A stretch of DNA of 64,000 nt from Bacillus mesophilus. GTDB taxonomy: Bacteria; Bacillota; Bacilli; Bacillales; SA4. The notes below the pieces were generated by a model. The model had not been told where the DNA came from, searched no databases, and worked only from the letters and a program-made list of their open reading frames with translations. The DNA is taken from assembly GCF_011008845.1 (NCBI RefSeq), contig NZ_JAAIWM010000010.1, positions 1 to 64,000 on the forward strand. The letters are read 5' to 3'. Made by a program: the position numbers and the translations under genes. Every line of letters begins with the position of its first letter. The first letter of the stretch is position 1. This document shows, one piece after another, positions 44,111 to 52,751 of the stretch.

Positions 44111-44236
44111 TGTCTAGCTTCAGCACCCAGCCCCTCGAGGTCAAATAACCCTATATCAAGTAAAGGGAAAATCGCCCTTTTCTTGATATAGGAACATTTG
44201 CTTGTCGGGGCTAAACAGGGTGCTTACGCTTTTCTA
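44111..44236 (+). repeat. Bacillaceae intergenic repeat with nested palindromes
   Basis: TGTCTAGCTTCAGCACCCAGCCCC and CTTGTCGGGGC...GGTGCTTACGCTTTTCT are the borders of a repeat I know from many Bacillus and Geobacillus genomes. Nested arms pair AGCACCC with GGGTGCT, AGCCCC with GGGGCT, and CCTATATCAAG (44150-44160) with CTTGATATAGG (44182-44192). It can fold as one long structure. It ends six bases before the ddl ribosome binding site. Confidence 0.75.
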
Positions 44237-44255
44237 TAATAAGGGGGAACGATTT

Positions 44256-45341
44256 ATGAAAGTAAAATTAGGACTTTTATACGGTGGGAAATCGGCAGAA
44301 CATAGAGTTTCGCTTCAGACGGCTCTTGCTGTGACTAAAGCGTTAGATATGAATAAATTCGATGTACATCCGATCTATATAAATGATCAAGGGGCATGGG
44401 TTCGTGGAGGACAGCTAACTGCTCCAGCTCAAGATGTGAAGGCATTAGAATTATCAAAGGGAGAGAATGTAATTTCACCAGTATCTCTGAATAAAGAGTT
44501 ATTTCCAGCTAACCAATCAGGAGAGGATCAATCAATTGATGTAATATTTCCTTTATTACATGGTCCGAATGGTGAAGATGGAACGGTTCAAGGACTGCTG
44601 GAGTTGATGAATATTCCTTATGTTGGTAATGGCGTGTTATCTTCAGCTGCTGGAATGGATAAGGTAATTATGAAGAACCTATTTGCTCAAGCAGGTTTAA
44701 AGCAGGCAAAGTATCTTTCTTTTATTAGGAAAGAATGGGATCAACAAAAGGAAGAGCTAATGAACAGTATTGAAGAAAAGCTTGGGTATCCATGTTTTGT
44801 CAAACCGGCTAATCTTGGATCTAGTGTTGGGATTAGCAAATGTAGAAATCGCCAGGAACTTGAGACTGCTTGTGTAGAGGCTTTCCAATTTGATCGAAAG
44901 CTTGTGATTGAAGAAGGCATTATCGGAAGAGAGATTGAAATCGGTATTTTAGGAAATGATGAGCCTGAATGTTCCGTGGCAGGAGAGATTGCTCCTAAAA
45001 AGGATTTCTATGACTATAAGGCGAAATATGAAGACGGTGATACAGCACTAATTATCCCGGCTGAGCTTTCTGATGCGCAATATGAAGATTTAAAGGAGCA
45101 GGCTATTAGAGCATTTAAGGCGATTGACGGTGCTGGCCTTGTTAGAGCAGATTTCTTCTTAACTTCAAATGGAGAGTTCTTAATTAATGAGGTAAATACG
45201 ATGCCTGGATTCACTCCGTTTAGCATGTTCCCACTTATGTGGCAGCATACAGGAATCTCATATCCTGAGCTAATCGAGAAACTGGTAAGTCTTGCCCTTG
45301 AGCGACATGAACAGAAACAAAGTATAAAGCACACGTTTTAA
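44256..45341 (+). CDS. ddl: D-alanine--D-alanine ligase
   Basis: A 361-residue ATP-grasp enzyme that makes D-Ala-D-Ala for peptidoglycan. The start reads [16 protein letters not shown], the N-terminal Ddl motif. [35 protein letters not shown] and the metal site [16 protein letters not shown] are visible. ATG 44256 follows AAGGGGGAA; the in-frame upstream part lies in the repeat element and is not coding. murF follows, as in B. subtilis. The residue in the first active-site loop suggests normal D-Ala use; no D-lactate signature is evident. Confidence 0.96.
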   Translation: MKVKLGLLYGGKSAEHRVSLQTALAVTKALDMNKFDVHPIYINDQGAWVRGGQLTAPAQDVKALELSKGENVISPVSLNKELFPANQSGEDQSIDVIFPLLHGPNGEDGTVQGLLELMNIPYVGNGVLSSAAGMDKVIMKNLFAQAGLKQAKYLSFIRKEWDQQKEELMNSIEEKLGYPCFVKPANLGSSVGISKCRNRQELETACVEAFQFDRKLVIEEGIIGREIEIGILGNDEPECSVAGEIAPKKDFYDYKAKYEDGDTALIIPAELSDAQYEDLKEQAIRAFKAIDGAGLVRADFFLTSNGEFLINEVNTMPGFTPFSMFPLMWQHTGISYPELIEKLVSLALERHEQKQSIKHTF

Positions 45342-45398
45342 TTGAACCTAAGCCTGAATTGTAGAAATTACAATAACGGAAGCTAATTCTTAAATGTG

Positions 45399-45428
45399 AA
45401 CACCATTTGTAAAAAAATGGTGTTTATT
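45399..45428 (+). terminator. Terminator-like hairpin between ddl and murF
   Basis: AACACCATTT (45399-45408) and AAATGGTGTT (45415-45424) form a perfect ten-base stem; TATTTAT follows. It is probably partial, since murF has no clear own promoter. Confidence 0.65.
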
Positions 45429-45464
45429 TATGACTATTGGACACATGGAAGGGGAGCTAATATC

Positions 45465-46841
45465 TTGATTACTAGAAAATTGGGTGAAATTGAAAGAATG
45501 ATTAGTAGCTCTGAACTAGTAGGGGACCCTGAACTTACAGTATCAGGAGTTTCTATTAATTCAAGAGAAGACCTGAATGGTAAATTGTTTGTTCCTATAA
45601 AAGGAGAACGTTTTAATGGGCATGAGTTTGTAGAGGACGCTTTTAAAAAGGGAGCAATTGCTTGTCTATGGAGAAGCGAAGAGCCCAACAAACCTACAGG
45701 AGTTCCTTTAGTATTAGTTGACGATACTTTAACTGCTTTACAGGAGCTTGCCTCTTCCTATAGAAACGACTTGGCATTAAAGGTGGTTGGGGTAACTGGA
45801 AGTAATGGTAAGACTTCAACGAAGGATATGATTTTTTCTGTCTTATCAACTCAATATAAGGTTCAAAAGACTGAGGGGAATTTCAATAATCATTATGGAT
45901 TACCTTTAACAATATTAAAGACGAAGGAAGATACAGAAGTATTGGTCTTGGAAATGGGTATGAGTAGCAGAGGTGAGATTGAACTCTTATCTAAGCTATC
46001 GGAACCTGACGTTGCGGTTATAACGAATATCGGTGAATCGCACATACAAGATTTAGGATCACGGGAGGAAATTGCAGAAGCAAAACTGGAGATTACTGCG
46101 GGCCTAAAGAAAAATGGTTCCTTTATTTATATGGGAGATGAACCTCTGTTACAGGAGAGGGTAGAGAGATATGAGGATATTAAGCTGATCCCATTCGGAC
46201 AGGAATCAACGAATGAATACTATCCGATCTTTATTAAGCAGGAAGCAAATGGTACATCGTTTACTACCAATAAAGCTTCGCGTCCTTTTTTTATTCCTAT
46301 TCTAGGAAGACATAATGTCTATAATGCTTTAGCTGCAATTGCTGTTGGTCAAGTTTTTAATGTCTCATGGGAAAATACAATCAGAGGACTTTCTCAATTG
46401 AAAATGACTAAAATGAGAGCAGAAATTAGTACTGGTATAAATGGTTCAACCATAATTAACGATGCATATAATGCTAGTCCTACTTCTATGAAAGCGGCAG
46501 TGGAACTGTTACAAGACCTTGAAGGCTACAAACGAAAATACCTTGTGCTTGGTGATATGCTAGAGCTTGGAGATCAAGAAAAGATGTATCATCAAGAAAT
46601 TGGTGCCTTAATTGATCCTGCAAAAATTGATTTTGTGTTTACATTTGGTGAATTAGGAAAATGGATTGGTGAAGGGGCATTACCAAATTTATCGAAAAAA
46701 CGTGTGTTTTCCTTTACAGATAAAGAAAAGCTTATTGAAACCCTAAAAAACGATATAGCAGATAAGGATGTTATTTTGATAAAAGCCTCTCGAGGAATGC
46801 GTTTAGAAGAAGTAGTCGATAGCTTGAAGAGTGAAGAGTAG
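45465..46841 (+). CDS. murF: UDP-MurNAc-tripeptide--D-Ala-D-Ala ligase
   Basis: A 458-residue Mur ligase that adds D-Ala-D-Ala to the UDP-MurNAc-tripeptide, the last cytoplasmic step of precursor synthesis. The ATP loop is GVTGSNGKTSTKDM near residue 108, with VITNIGESHIQDLGS and the C-terminal NDAYNASPTSMKAA motif. TTG 45465 is chosen because GGGGAG is eight bases before it and the length then equals that of B. subtilis MurF; the frame upstream runs over the hairpin. It uses the Ddl product made by the preceding gene. Confidence 0.95.
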   Translation: MITRKLGEIERMISSSELVGDPELTVSGVSINSREDLNGKLFVPIKGERFNGHEFVEDAFKKGAIACLWRSEEPNKPTGVPLVLVDDTLTALQELASSYRNDLALKVVGVTGSNGKTSTKDMIFSVLSTQYKVQKTEGNFNNHYGLPLTILKTKEDTEVLVLEMGMSSRGEIELLSKLSEPDVAVITNIGESHIQDLGSREEIAEAKLEITAGLKKNGSFIYMGDEPLLQERVERYEDIKLIPFGQESTNEYYPIFIKQEANGTSFTTNKASRPFFIPILGRHNVYNALAAIAVGQVFNVSWENTIRGLSQLKMTKMRAEISTGINGSTIINDAYNASPTSMKAAVELLQDLEGYKRKYLVLGDMLELGDQEKMYHQEIGALIDPAKIDFVFTFGELGKWIGEGALPNLSKKRVFSFTDKEKLIETLKNDIADKDVILIKASRGMRLEEVVDSLKSEE

Positions 46842-46908
46842 TGGGATAAGTGCTTAAAGTACGGTCTATTATATTATTATTATGTTAAAGAAGTGAAAGG
46901 TGATCACA

Positions 46909-47601
46909 GTGATTGGTTGTCTTTGTATTCATGGTTTTACAGGTTCTCCCTATGAAGTGGAGCCATTAGTGAACTATTTGAGAGAGCATACTGATTGGAA
47001 AGTAGTAGATCCGATTTTACCTGGTCATGGTGACGATGGAAATTTATTAGATGTCACCTATCGTCAATGGATTGAAGCGGTGGAATCAGAACTACAATCT
47101 TTACAAAGAGAATGTGAAATCGTTTATGTAATCGGATTTTCAATGGGGGGCTTATTAGCAGCTTATTTATCCACAAAATACCATATCGATAAACTTACAT
47201 TACTTAGTGCAGCTGCTTATTATATTAATGTACGGCAGTTGCTAGTTGACATTAGAGATATGGCAAGAGACGGACTAAGAGGACATCTTCAGGAAAATGT
47301 TTTGTATCGTCGTTATAGGAACAAGATAAAAAGTACACCTGTATCAGCAACGAGACAATTTAGAATGCTTGTTAAATATATACGTCCTGTTTTAAAAGAA
47401 GTTCATACACCTACGCTCATTATCCAAGGTGAATGTGATGGAATTGTACCTACTAAAAGTGCAAATTATATTTATGAAAATATCGGTAGCGACGAGAAAA
47501 GAATGGTATTTTTACCCGCATCCCCTCATCACGTATGTCATGGATCCGATCTTCCTAAGCTAATTGAAGAAGTAACGGAATTTCTTAATATTAAACAATA
47601 A
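46909..47601 (+). CDS. Alpha/beta-hydrolase, carboxylesterase type
   Basis: About 230 residues, the size of Est30-like monoacylglycerol or carboxyl esterases. CLCIHGFTGSPYEVEPL forms the oxyanion loop, GFSMGG carries the nucleophile Ser (near 86), GECDGIVP the acid Asp, and SPHHVCHGSD the His. GTG 46909 follows AAAGGTGAT at normal distance; GTG 46900 overlaps that site. It acts on short-chain esters in the cytoplasm; the natural substrate is unknown. It lies between murF and cshA, a common place for it in Bacillus. Confidence 0.88.
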   Translation: MIGCLCIHGFTGSPYEVEPLVNYLREHTDWKVVDPILPGHGDDGNLLDVTYRQWIEAVESELQSLQRECEIVYVIGFSMGGLLAAYLSTKYHIDKLTLLSAAAYYINVRQLLVDIRDMARDGLRGHLQENVLYRRYRNKIKSTPVSATRQFRMLVKYIRPVLKEVHTPTLIIQGECDGIVPTKSANYIYENIGSDEKRMVFLPASPHHVCHGSDLPKLIEEVTEFLNIKQ

Positions 47602-47625
47602 AGCTCCTGTAGAGACAGGAGCTTA
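47601..47625 (+). terminator. Convergent bidirectional terminator
   Basis: AAGCTCCTGT (47601-47610) and ACAGGAGCTT (47615-47624) form a perfect stem with a four-base loop between the esterase gene and the DegV gene. Confidence 0.85.
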
Positions 47626-48495
47626 TATTTTTTGATTACGAACTGGGCTTTCAAATGAGAATACAATTCCACCTTCTCCGGCATAAGTACCTATAACAGG
47701 TCCCATCTCCGTAAGAATCCCCTCTTTAAATGGGTAGCGACTCATGATTTCAGCTAAAACTTCTCTTCCTTTTTCTTCACAATTACTATGTGAAAGAGAG
47801 ACAACTTTATTTTCAAATTCATTCGTGTGCTCACCTATCGAATCAATGAATTCGCGAAGTGCCTTTTTATCACCGCGAACCTTTTCGAACACTTCAATTT
47901 TGCCTTCATTGTCTACACGAAGAGAAATTTTAATATTTAAGACGTTGGCAATTGCACCTTTAAAACGGTCTAAACGTCCGCCTTTAATTACATTTTCAAG
48001 CGTGTCTAAAAGGATAAACGTATTTGTTTTAGGAATTGCAGCCTTTAATAAAGCGACAACTTCTTCAAAGGACTTACCATCTTCAATTGCTCTAGCTGCT
48101 TGTACAAGTAAAATAACCATTCCTGGTGAGCCATTGCTAGAATCAATCACTTCAATTTTTCTATTAGGTTGCTCTTCAAGAAGCATATTTTTAGCAAGAA
48201 CAGCACTGTCATACGTTCCACTTAGTCCAGATGAAATAGTAAGAACGATAATAGAATCATCAACATCCATCTTCTTATATGATTCTAAAAAGTCATAAGG
48301 AGCAGGGCAAGCTGATTTTGGTAGCTCTTTTGATTCTCTCATTTTTTTGTAAAAGGTTGGGTTATCAAGCGTAACTCCTGCTTTGTAATGTTCTTCACCA
48401 AATTGGATGTTAAGAGGGACAACTTCAATATCGTATGTTTCTTGTAAATTCTTTGGTAAATCTGAGCTGCTATCAGTAATAATTTTAATACTCAT
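47623..48495 (-). CDS. DegV-family fatty-acid-binding protein
   Basis: A 290-residue protein with IITDSSSDLP at the N terminus, TISSGLSGTYDSA near residue 88 and LDTLENVIKGGRLDRFKG near residue 160, the marks of DegV/FakB proteins. These bind one fatty acid and present it to the FakA kinase for phospholipid synthesis. A GTGGGTGG site precedes ATG. It is a lone gene read opposite to its neighbours; which acyl chain it prefers cannot be read. Confidence 0.92.
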   Translation of the reverse strand: MSIKIITDSSSDLPKNLQETYDIEVVPLNIQFGEEHYKAGVTLDNPTFYKKMRESKELPKSACPAPYDFLESYKKMDVDDSIIVLTISSGLSGTYDSAVLAKNMLLEEQPNRKIEVIDSSNGSPGMVILLVQAARAIEDGKSFEEVVALLKAAIPKTNTFILLDTLENVIKGGRLDRFKGAIANVLNIKISLRVDNEGKIEVFEKVRGDKKALREFIDSIGEHTNEFENKVVSLSHSNCEEKGREVLAEIMSRYPFKEGILTEMGPVIGTYAGEGGIVFSFESPVRNQKI

Positions 48496-48577
48496 TCATC
48501 CACCCACTTAATTAAAATAGCTAATTCTCTTCAATATTAACATATCTCTTCTTAGTCAGTTAAATAATTGTTAAAAG

Positions 48578-48606
48578 TTGTATTCGTTTCTTAATAATGG
48601 TATGAT
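48578..48606 (+). promoter_or_regulatory. SigA promoter of the cshA leader
   Basis: TTGTAT (48578-48583), 17 bases, TATGAT (48601-48606). Transcription would start near 48613, giving a leader of about 200 bases. Confidence 0.65.
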
Positions 48607-48653
48607 GAAGTTTAGTGTTTGGAATACGCTACTTTTTACAATTTCCAGCTTCC

Positions 48654-48686
48654 AGCATTCCAAAGTGGGAATGCTTTTTCTTTATA
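48654..48686 (+). terminator. Terminator in the cshA leader
   Basis: AGCATTCC (48654-48661) pairs with GGAATGCT (48668-48675), loop of six bases, then TTTTCTTT. It lies about 40 bases after the presumed start of transcription and 131 before the cshA start, so it looks like an attenuator. I see no leader peptide that would explain it. The remainder of 48496-48816 is AT-rich. Confidence 0.8.
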
Positions 48687-48816
48687 TAGGTCAAAATACA
48701 TCTGTAGTAGTATTACTTAATCATATAAAATTCATGAATGTATACGGAGCTTGTAAAGGGTAATCTTCCGTTCAATCGTAAAAAACACGTAATTGAAAGA
48801 TAAAGGAGAAATGTTA

Positions 48817-50337
48817 GTGAGTAAATTTCAAGATTTGGGAATCAGTCAAGATTTAATGAACGCAATTAGTAAAATGGGGTTTGAAGAGGCAACGCCAATT
48901 CAATCACAAACAATTCCACTTGCATTAGAAAATCATGATGTAATTGGTCAAGCTCAAACTGGTACTGGTAAAACTGCTGCTTTTGGTATTCCGTTAATTC
49001 AGAAAATCGATGTTAGCAAAGATATGATTCAAGGGATTGTAATCGCTCCAACAAGAGAGCTGGCTATTCAGGTTTCAGAAGAGCTTTATAAAGTAGGTTC
49101 TTCTAAACGTGTTCGCGTTCTACCGATTTACGGTGGTCAGGATATCAGCCGCCAAATTCGTTCTTTAAAAACAAAGCCACCACATATTGTTGTAGGTACA
49201 CCTGGTCGTTTAATTGACCATATCAATAGAAAGACCTTACGTCTACAGAACATTCAAACTGTCGTTTTAGATGAGGCAGATGAAATGTTAAACATGGGAT
49301 TCATTGAGGATATCGAATCAATCCTTTCTGAAGTACCAGCTGAACGTCAAACTTTACTATTCTCAGCAACAATGCCTGGACCAATCCAACGTATTGCAGA
49401 GCGTTTTATGAGAAATCCTCAAATTGTAAAAGTAAAATCAAAAGAAGTAACGGTTCCAAATATTCAGCAATACTATGTAGAAGTTCATGAAAAGACGAAA
49501 TTTGATGTACTAACTCGTTTATTGGATATCCAGTCTCCAGAGTTAGCAATTATCTTTGGTCGTACAAAACGTAGAGTAGATGAGCTTTCAGAAGCACTAA
49601 ACACACGTGGTTATGCAGCTGAAGGAATTCATGGAGACATGACGCAGGCAAAACGTATGTCAGTTCTACGTCAGTTCAAGGAAGGTACAATTGAGATCCT
49701 AGTTGCGACTGATGTTGCGGCGCGTGGTTTAGATATCTCTGGTGTAACACATGTTTACAATTTTGATATCCCGCAAGATCCAGAATCTTATGTACACAGA
49801 ATTGGTCGTACAGGTAGAGCTGGTAAAAATGGTCTTGCTATGTTATTCGTTTCTTCTAGAGAAATGGGTCAGCTTAAGAACATCGAGAATACAACAAAGC
49901 GTAAAATCGATAAAATGAAGGCACCAACTTTAGATGAGGCATTAGAAGGTCAACAAAAAATGACAATTGAAAAGCTTGTTAGCACGATGGAGACAGGAAA
50001 TCTGTCGTTCTATAAGCGTACGGCTGAAGAGTTGTTAGAAGAACATGATTCAGTATCCATTATTGCTGCTGCTCTTAAGTTAATGACAAAGGAACCAGAT
50101 AGTACTCCAGTTAAGCTAACTTCAGAGCCTCCAACGATCGCTAAGGATCGTAAGCCTAAAGGAAAAGGCGGTTATGGCGGCGGTGGCGGCTATAAGGGCG
50201 GTGGATCTGGTGGCGGAAACCGAGGAGATAGAGACCGCGGTGGCCGTTCTAAAGGTGGAAGTGGTAGACCTGCTGGTAACAGCAGTAGAAGACCTAGTCG
50301 CCGTGTTGGTGCAGGTTCAAGTGCAAAACAACAATAA
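48817..50337 (+). CDS. cshA: DEAD-box RNA helicase CshA
   Basis: A 506-residue helicase. The motifs are Q ([16 protein letters not shown]), [21 protein letters not shown], and [13 protein letters not shown]. The C-terminal tail is rich in Gly and Arg ([13 protein letters not shown]-like), as in CshA, and helps RNA binding. CshA works with the RNA degradosome, ribosome assembly and cold adaptation. GTG 48817 has AAAGGAG at normal spacing; ATG 48811 is too close and the TTG at 48793 has no site. It is preceded by a leader with a terminator. Confidence 0.95.
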   Translation: MSKFQDLGISQDLMNAISKMGFEEATPIQSQTIPLALENHDVIGQAQTGTGKTAAFGIPLIQKIDVSKDMIQGIVIAPTRELAIQVSEELYKVGSSKRVRVLPIYGGQDISRQIRSLKTKPPHIVVGTPGRLIDHINRKTLRLQNIQTVVLDEADEMLNMGFIEDIESILSEVPAERQTLLFSATMPGPIQRIAERFMRNPQIVKVKSKEVTVPNIQQYYVEVHEKTKFDVLTRLLDIQSPELAIIFGRTKRRVDELSEALNTRGYAAEGIHGDMTQAKRMSVLRQFKEGTIEILVATDVAARGLDISGVTHVYNFDIPQDPESYVHRIGRTGRAGKNGLAMLFVSSREMGQLKNIENTTKRKIDKMKAPTLDEALEGQQKMTIEKLVSTMETGNLSFYKRTAEELLEEHDSVSIIAAALKLMTKEPDSTPVKLTSEPPTIAKDRKPKGKGGYGGGGGYKGGGSGGGNRGDRDRGGRSKGGSGRPAGNSSRRPSRRVGAGSSAKQQ

Positions 50338-50342
50338 TACTG

Positions 50343-50380
50343 TAAAACGTGGTGTATTTCATACACTGCGTTTTTTTGTT
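50343..50380 (+). terminator. Terminator after cshA
   Basis: AAAACGTGGTGTAT (50344-50357) and ATACACTGCGTTTT (50361-50374) pair with one mismatch, and T's follow. Bases 50381-50560 show nothing clear. Confidence 0.85.
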
Positions 50381-50560
50381 GGAATTATTTTCGTGTGTGT
50401 TGCTATATCGATGATTCCGATCCTTTATCGGCTTTAGGAGGTAATATCGGTAATCTTAAACACGGTGGAGGAAACCTCTCATTATTCAGAGTCGAATTTT
50501 AGACGTGCAGTCATATCACTTCCATCCTTACATACCTTTTAAAGTAAGGGGGGACAAGAA

Positions 50561-51052
50561 ATGAAGTTTTTTCATGACTTTAGGGAGTTTGCTGTACGTG
50601 GAAATGTGATTGATATGGGAATTGGTGTAATAATTGGGACGGCTTTTGGAAAAATTGTTGATTCTTTAGTGACTGATATAATCATGCCTCCAATTGGATT
50701 AATGCTAGGGAAGGTTGATTTTTCAAATCTTTTTATTAACCTCTCTAATGAAGATGTGCATACTGTTCTAGAAGCTAGAGAGGCTGGGGCTGCGACAATT
50801 AACTATGGTCTTTTCGTGAATACCATCATCCACTTTGTAATTGTGGCATTTGCCACCTATCTAATCATACGTCAAATAAACAGGATGAAAAAGGCACCAA
50901 TGGAGTCCATTACGAAGAAGGAGTGTCCTCATTGTTTTACTAGCATCCCAACGCTAGCACAACGATGCCCAAACTGTACTACGTACCTTGATGAGCTACC
51001 TTCGTCTGTAAAGAGTTCTAAAAATCCACGTTTAAAGGTAAGGGTTAGATAA
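50561..51052 (+). CDS. mscL: Large-conductance mechanosensitive channel with zinc ribbon
   Basis: A 163-residue protein. The N-terminal part is MscL: FREFAVRGNVIDMGIGVIIG, pore helix 1 with VDSLVTDIIMPPIGL, and the second helix FVNTIIHFVIVAFATYLI. It opens under membrane tension to release solutes on osmotic downshock. The tail, from about residue 120, is CPHCFTS...CPNC, a two-C-x2-C zinc ribbon in place of the usual amphipathic helix end. AAGGGGGGA lies before ATG. A ribbon tail is known in several Firmicute MscL. Confidence 0.93.
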   Translation: MKFFHDFREFAVRGNVIDMGIGVIIGTAFGKIVDSLVTDIIMPPIGLMLGKVDFSNLFINLSNEDVHTVLEAREAGAATINYGLFVNTIIHFVIVAFATYLIIRQINRMKKAPMESITKKECPHCFTSIPTLAQRCPNCTTYLDELPSSVKSSKNPRLKVRVR

Positions 51053-51131
51053 AACTTCATCCTGTAAAATTCGTAAGCTTATGGAAAGTTTGGGAATACT
51101 AATCCTATCAAAACAAAGTGAGGTGTCTCCC

Positions 51132-52097
51132 TTGACGATTGTACGACTTGGATATGTTGCGATGAGTGTTCATCTGCAAAACTCTTCACCTTCTCAAACT
51201 ATGACTTTTGCACAATTTACGAAGCTTAAAAATCGTGAGGCAGCACTAAGAAAATTAGAAAGAATTGCTCAATCCAATTTGCAAAATTGTCTTAGGCTGC
51301 TAAAGCATAATTTAGCTTTTGATATTACTTTCTTTAGGTTGAGCTCAAAGTTGATTCCGTTAGCTAATCATGAAGAGTTACAGGATTGGGATTATCTAGA
51401 GAGTTTAGCTGAGGGGCTTCAAGAGATCGGAGAATTTGTCCATAAGCATGATATGAGAATCGGCTTTCACCCGGACCATTTTGTACTGCTTAACTCACCT
51501 AACATAGATATATTGAATGCGTCCATTACAACATTAAGGCTTCACGAGGCATTGTTAAGAGGTATGAACATTGATCGAGAACACCGATGTGTCATGCATG
51601 TGGGTGGAGGTTATAAGAATAAAGAAAAGGCGCTAGAACAGTTTATACATAATTGGCAATTTGTCCCTCAAGACTTACAGGAAATGGTCATGCTTGAAAA
51701 TGATGACGTGACCTTTAATCTACAAGATACACTTTACCTATGTGAAAAACTTGGAATTCCTCTGGTGTTTGACTATCATCACCATCTTGCGAATCATCAG
51801 GATGAAAATTGGGAGCAGGATTGGGAGCGAGTAGTTCAAACCTGGTCTTTTTCTAAGTTGCCTTTGAAAATGCATATAAGTAGCCCAAAAAGCGAAAAGG
51901 AATTTCGAGCACATGCGGATTATATAAATCCTGAAACCTTGCTGCATTTCCTACAGCAGGTAAAAGGGTCTGTTCCACAAATAGATTGCATGATAGAGGC
52001 CAAAAGAAAAGATGATGCTCTATTCAAGCTAATGAATGAGATTGTTAAGGATCCTTCAGTTAAAAAAATCAATGGTTCTACCTTTAAAATTGAATAG
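51132..52097 (+). CDS. uvsE: UV DNA damage endonuclease UvsE
   Basis: About 321 residues, TIM-barrel nuclease of the UVDE family. VRLGYVAMS at the start, FRLSSKLIPLANHEE, FHPDHFVLL, MHVGGGYKNKEKAL, LENDD and FDYHHHLAN give the metal-binding His, Glu and Asp residues. It nicks 5' of UV photoproducts and starts repair. I chose TTG 51132 because GTGAGGTG lies before it and MTIVRLGYV fits the family; the longer frame from 51081 has 17 extra residues not found in relatives. Confidence 0.92.
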   Translation: MTIVRLGYVAMSVHLQNSSPSQTMTFAQFTKLKNREAALRKLERIAQSNLQNCLRLLKHNLAFDITFFRLSSKLIPLANHEELQDWDYLESLAEGLQEIGEFVHKHDMRIGFHPDHFVLLNSPNIDILNASITTLRLHEALLRGMNIDREHRCVMHVGGGYKNKEKALEQFIHNWQFVPQDLQEMVMLENDDVTFNLQDTLYLCEKLGIPLVFDYHHHLANHQDENWEQDWERVVQTWSFSKLPLKMHISSPKSEKEFRAHADYINPETLLHFLQQVKGSVPQIDCMIEAKRKDDALFKLMNEIVKDPSVKKINGSTFKIE

Positions 52098-52271
52098 TTA
52101 AAATAGTAATCCGGTTCTTAATATAGTATGGTTAAAGTGACGCTTAGCGGTTCAATCCGTGATTTCAACCAACGTGTAGTGAATGAAGAATTAACTACAT
52201 TTCGTTACTACATAAAAATGTGTGACAAAGCCACTCACTGAAGTAAGTTATACATAATAAGGAGAGTTTTT

Positions 52272-52751
52272 ATGAGAAGGGAACCGGCAAACCAATTAAA
52301 TACTAGAGCACTTATTGTATGGAGGATTTCTGCGGCAATTTCTATGGTTATCTTGTTGTTAATGAGCGTAGCAATCTTTATTGCATCGATTATTTTTGAT
52401 TGGCCATTATGGATTGGGCTTTCATTAATGGCGATTGTTGTGGTCATTTCAGTTATTTCAGTTGGGTTATATCCAAGACTCCAGTGGAAAAGGTGGAAAT
52501 ATGAGGTTCATGAATCGGAAATAGATTTACAGCACGGGGTGTTTGTAGTGAGGAGAACCTTAATTCCAATGGTTCGTGTTCAACATGTTGATACTCAACA
52601 AGGCCCGCTGTTGCGTAAATTTAAACTGGCTAGTGTTACGATCTCAACAGCTGCTACCGTTCACGAAATACCTGCTGTCGATGAAGAAGAAGCCGAAATC
52701 TTAAGAGATAAAATATCTAAGCTTGCTAGAGTGGTGGATGAGCATGAATAG
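52272..52751 (+). CDS. ydbS: PH-domain membrane protein YdbS
   Basis: A 159-residue protein with two membrane helices (about 15-60) and one bacterial PH (bPH2) domain; RWKYEVHESEIDLQHGVFVVRRT and RVQHVDTQQGPLLRKF are the core. It is encoded with the larger ydbT, whose start lies within its end. In B. subtilis the pair is linked to resistance to the antimicrobial peptide amylocyclicin. AAGGAG precedes ATG. Confidence 0.9.
   Translation: MRREPANQLNTRALIVWRISAAISMVILLLMSVAIFIASIIFDWPLWIGLSLMAIVVVISVISVGLYPRLQWKRWKYEVHESEIDLQHGVFVVRRTLIPMVRVQHVDTQQGPLLRKFKLASVTISTAATVHEIPAVDEEEAEILRDKISKLARVVDEHE

Noticed and set aside
48578-48763. A 61-codon plus-strand frame upstream of cshA
   Set aside because: It runs over the promoter and terminator, has no ribosome binding site and no recognisable domain.
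50174-50437. An 87-codon frame overlapping the end of cshA
   Set aside because: It is the Gly/Arg-rich tail of CshA read in another frame and ends past the cshA terminator; no binding site precedes it.
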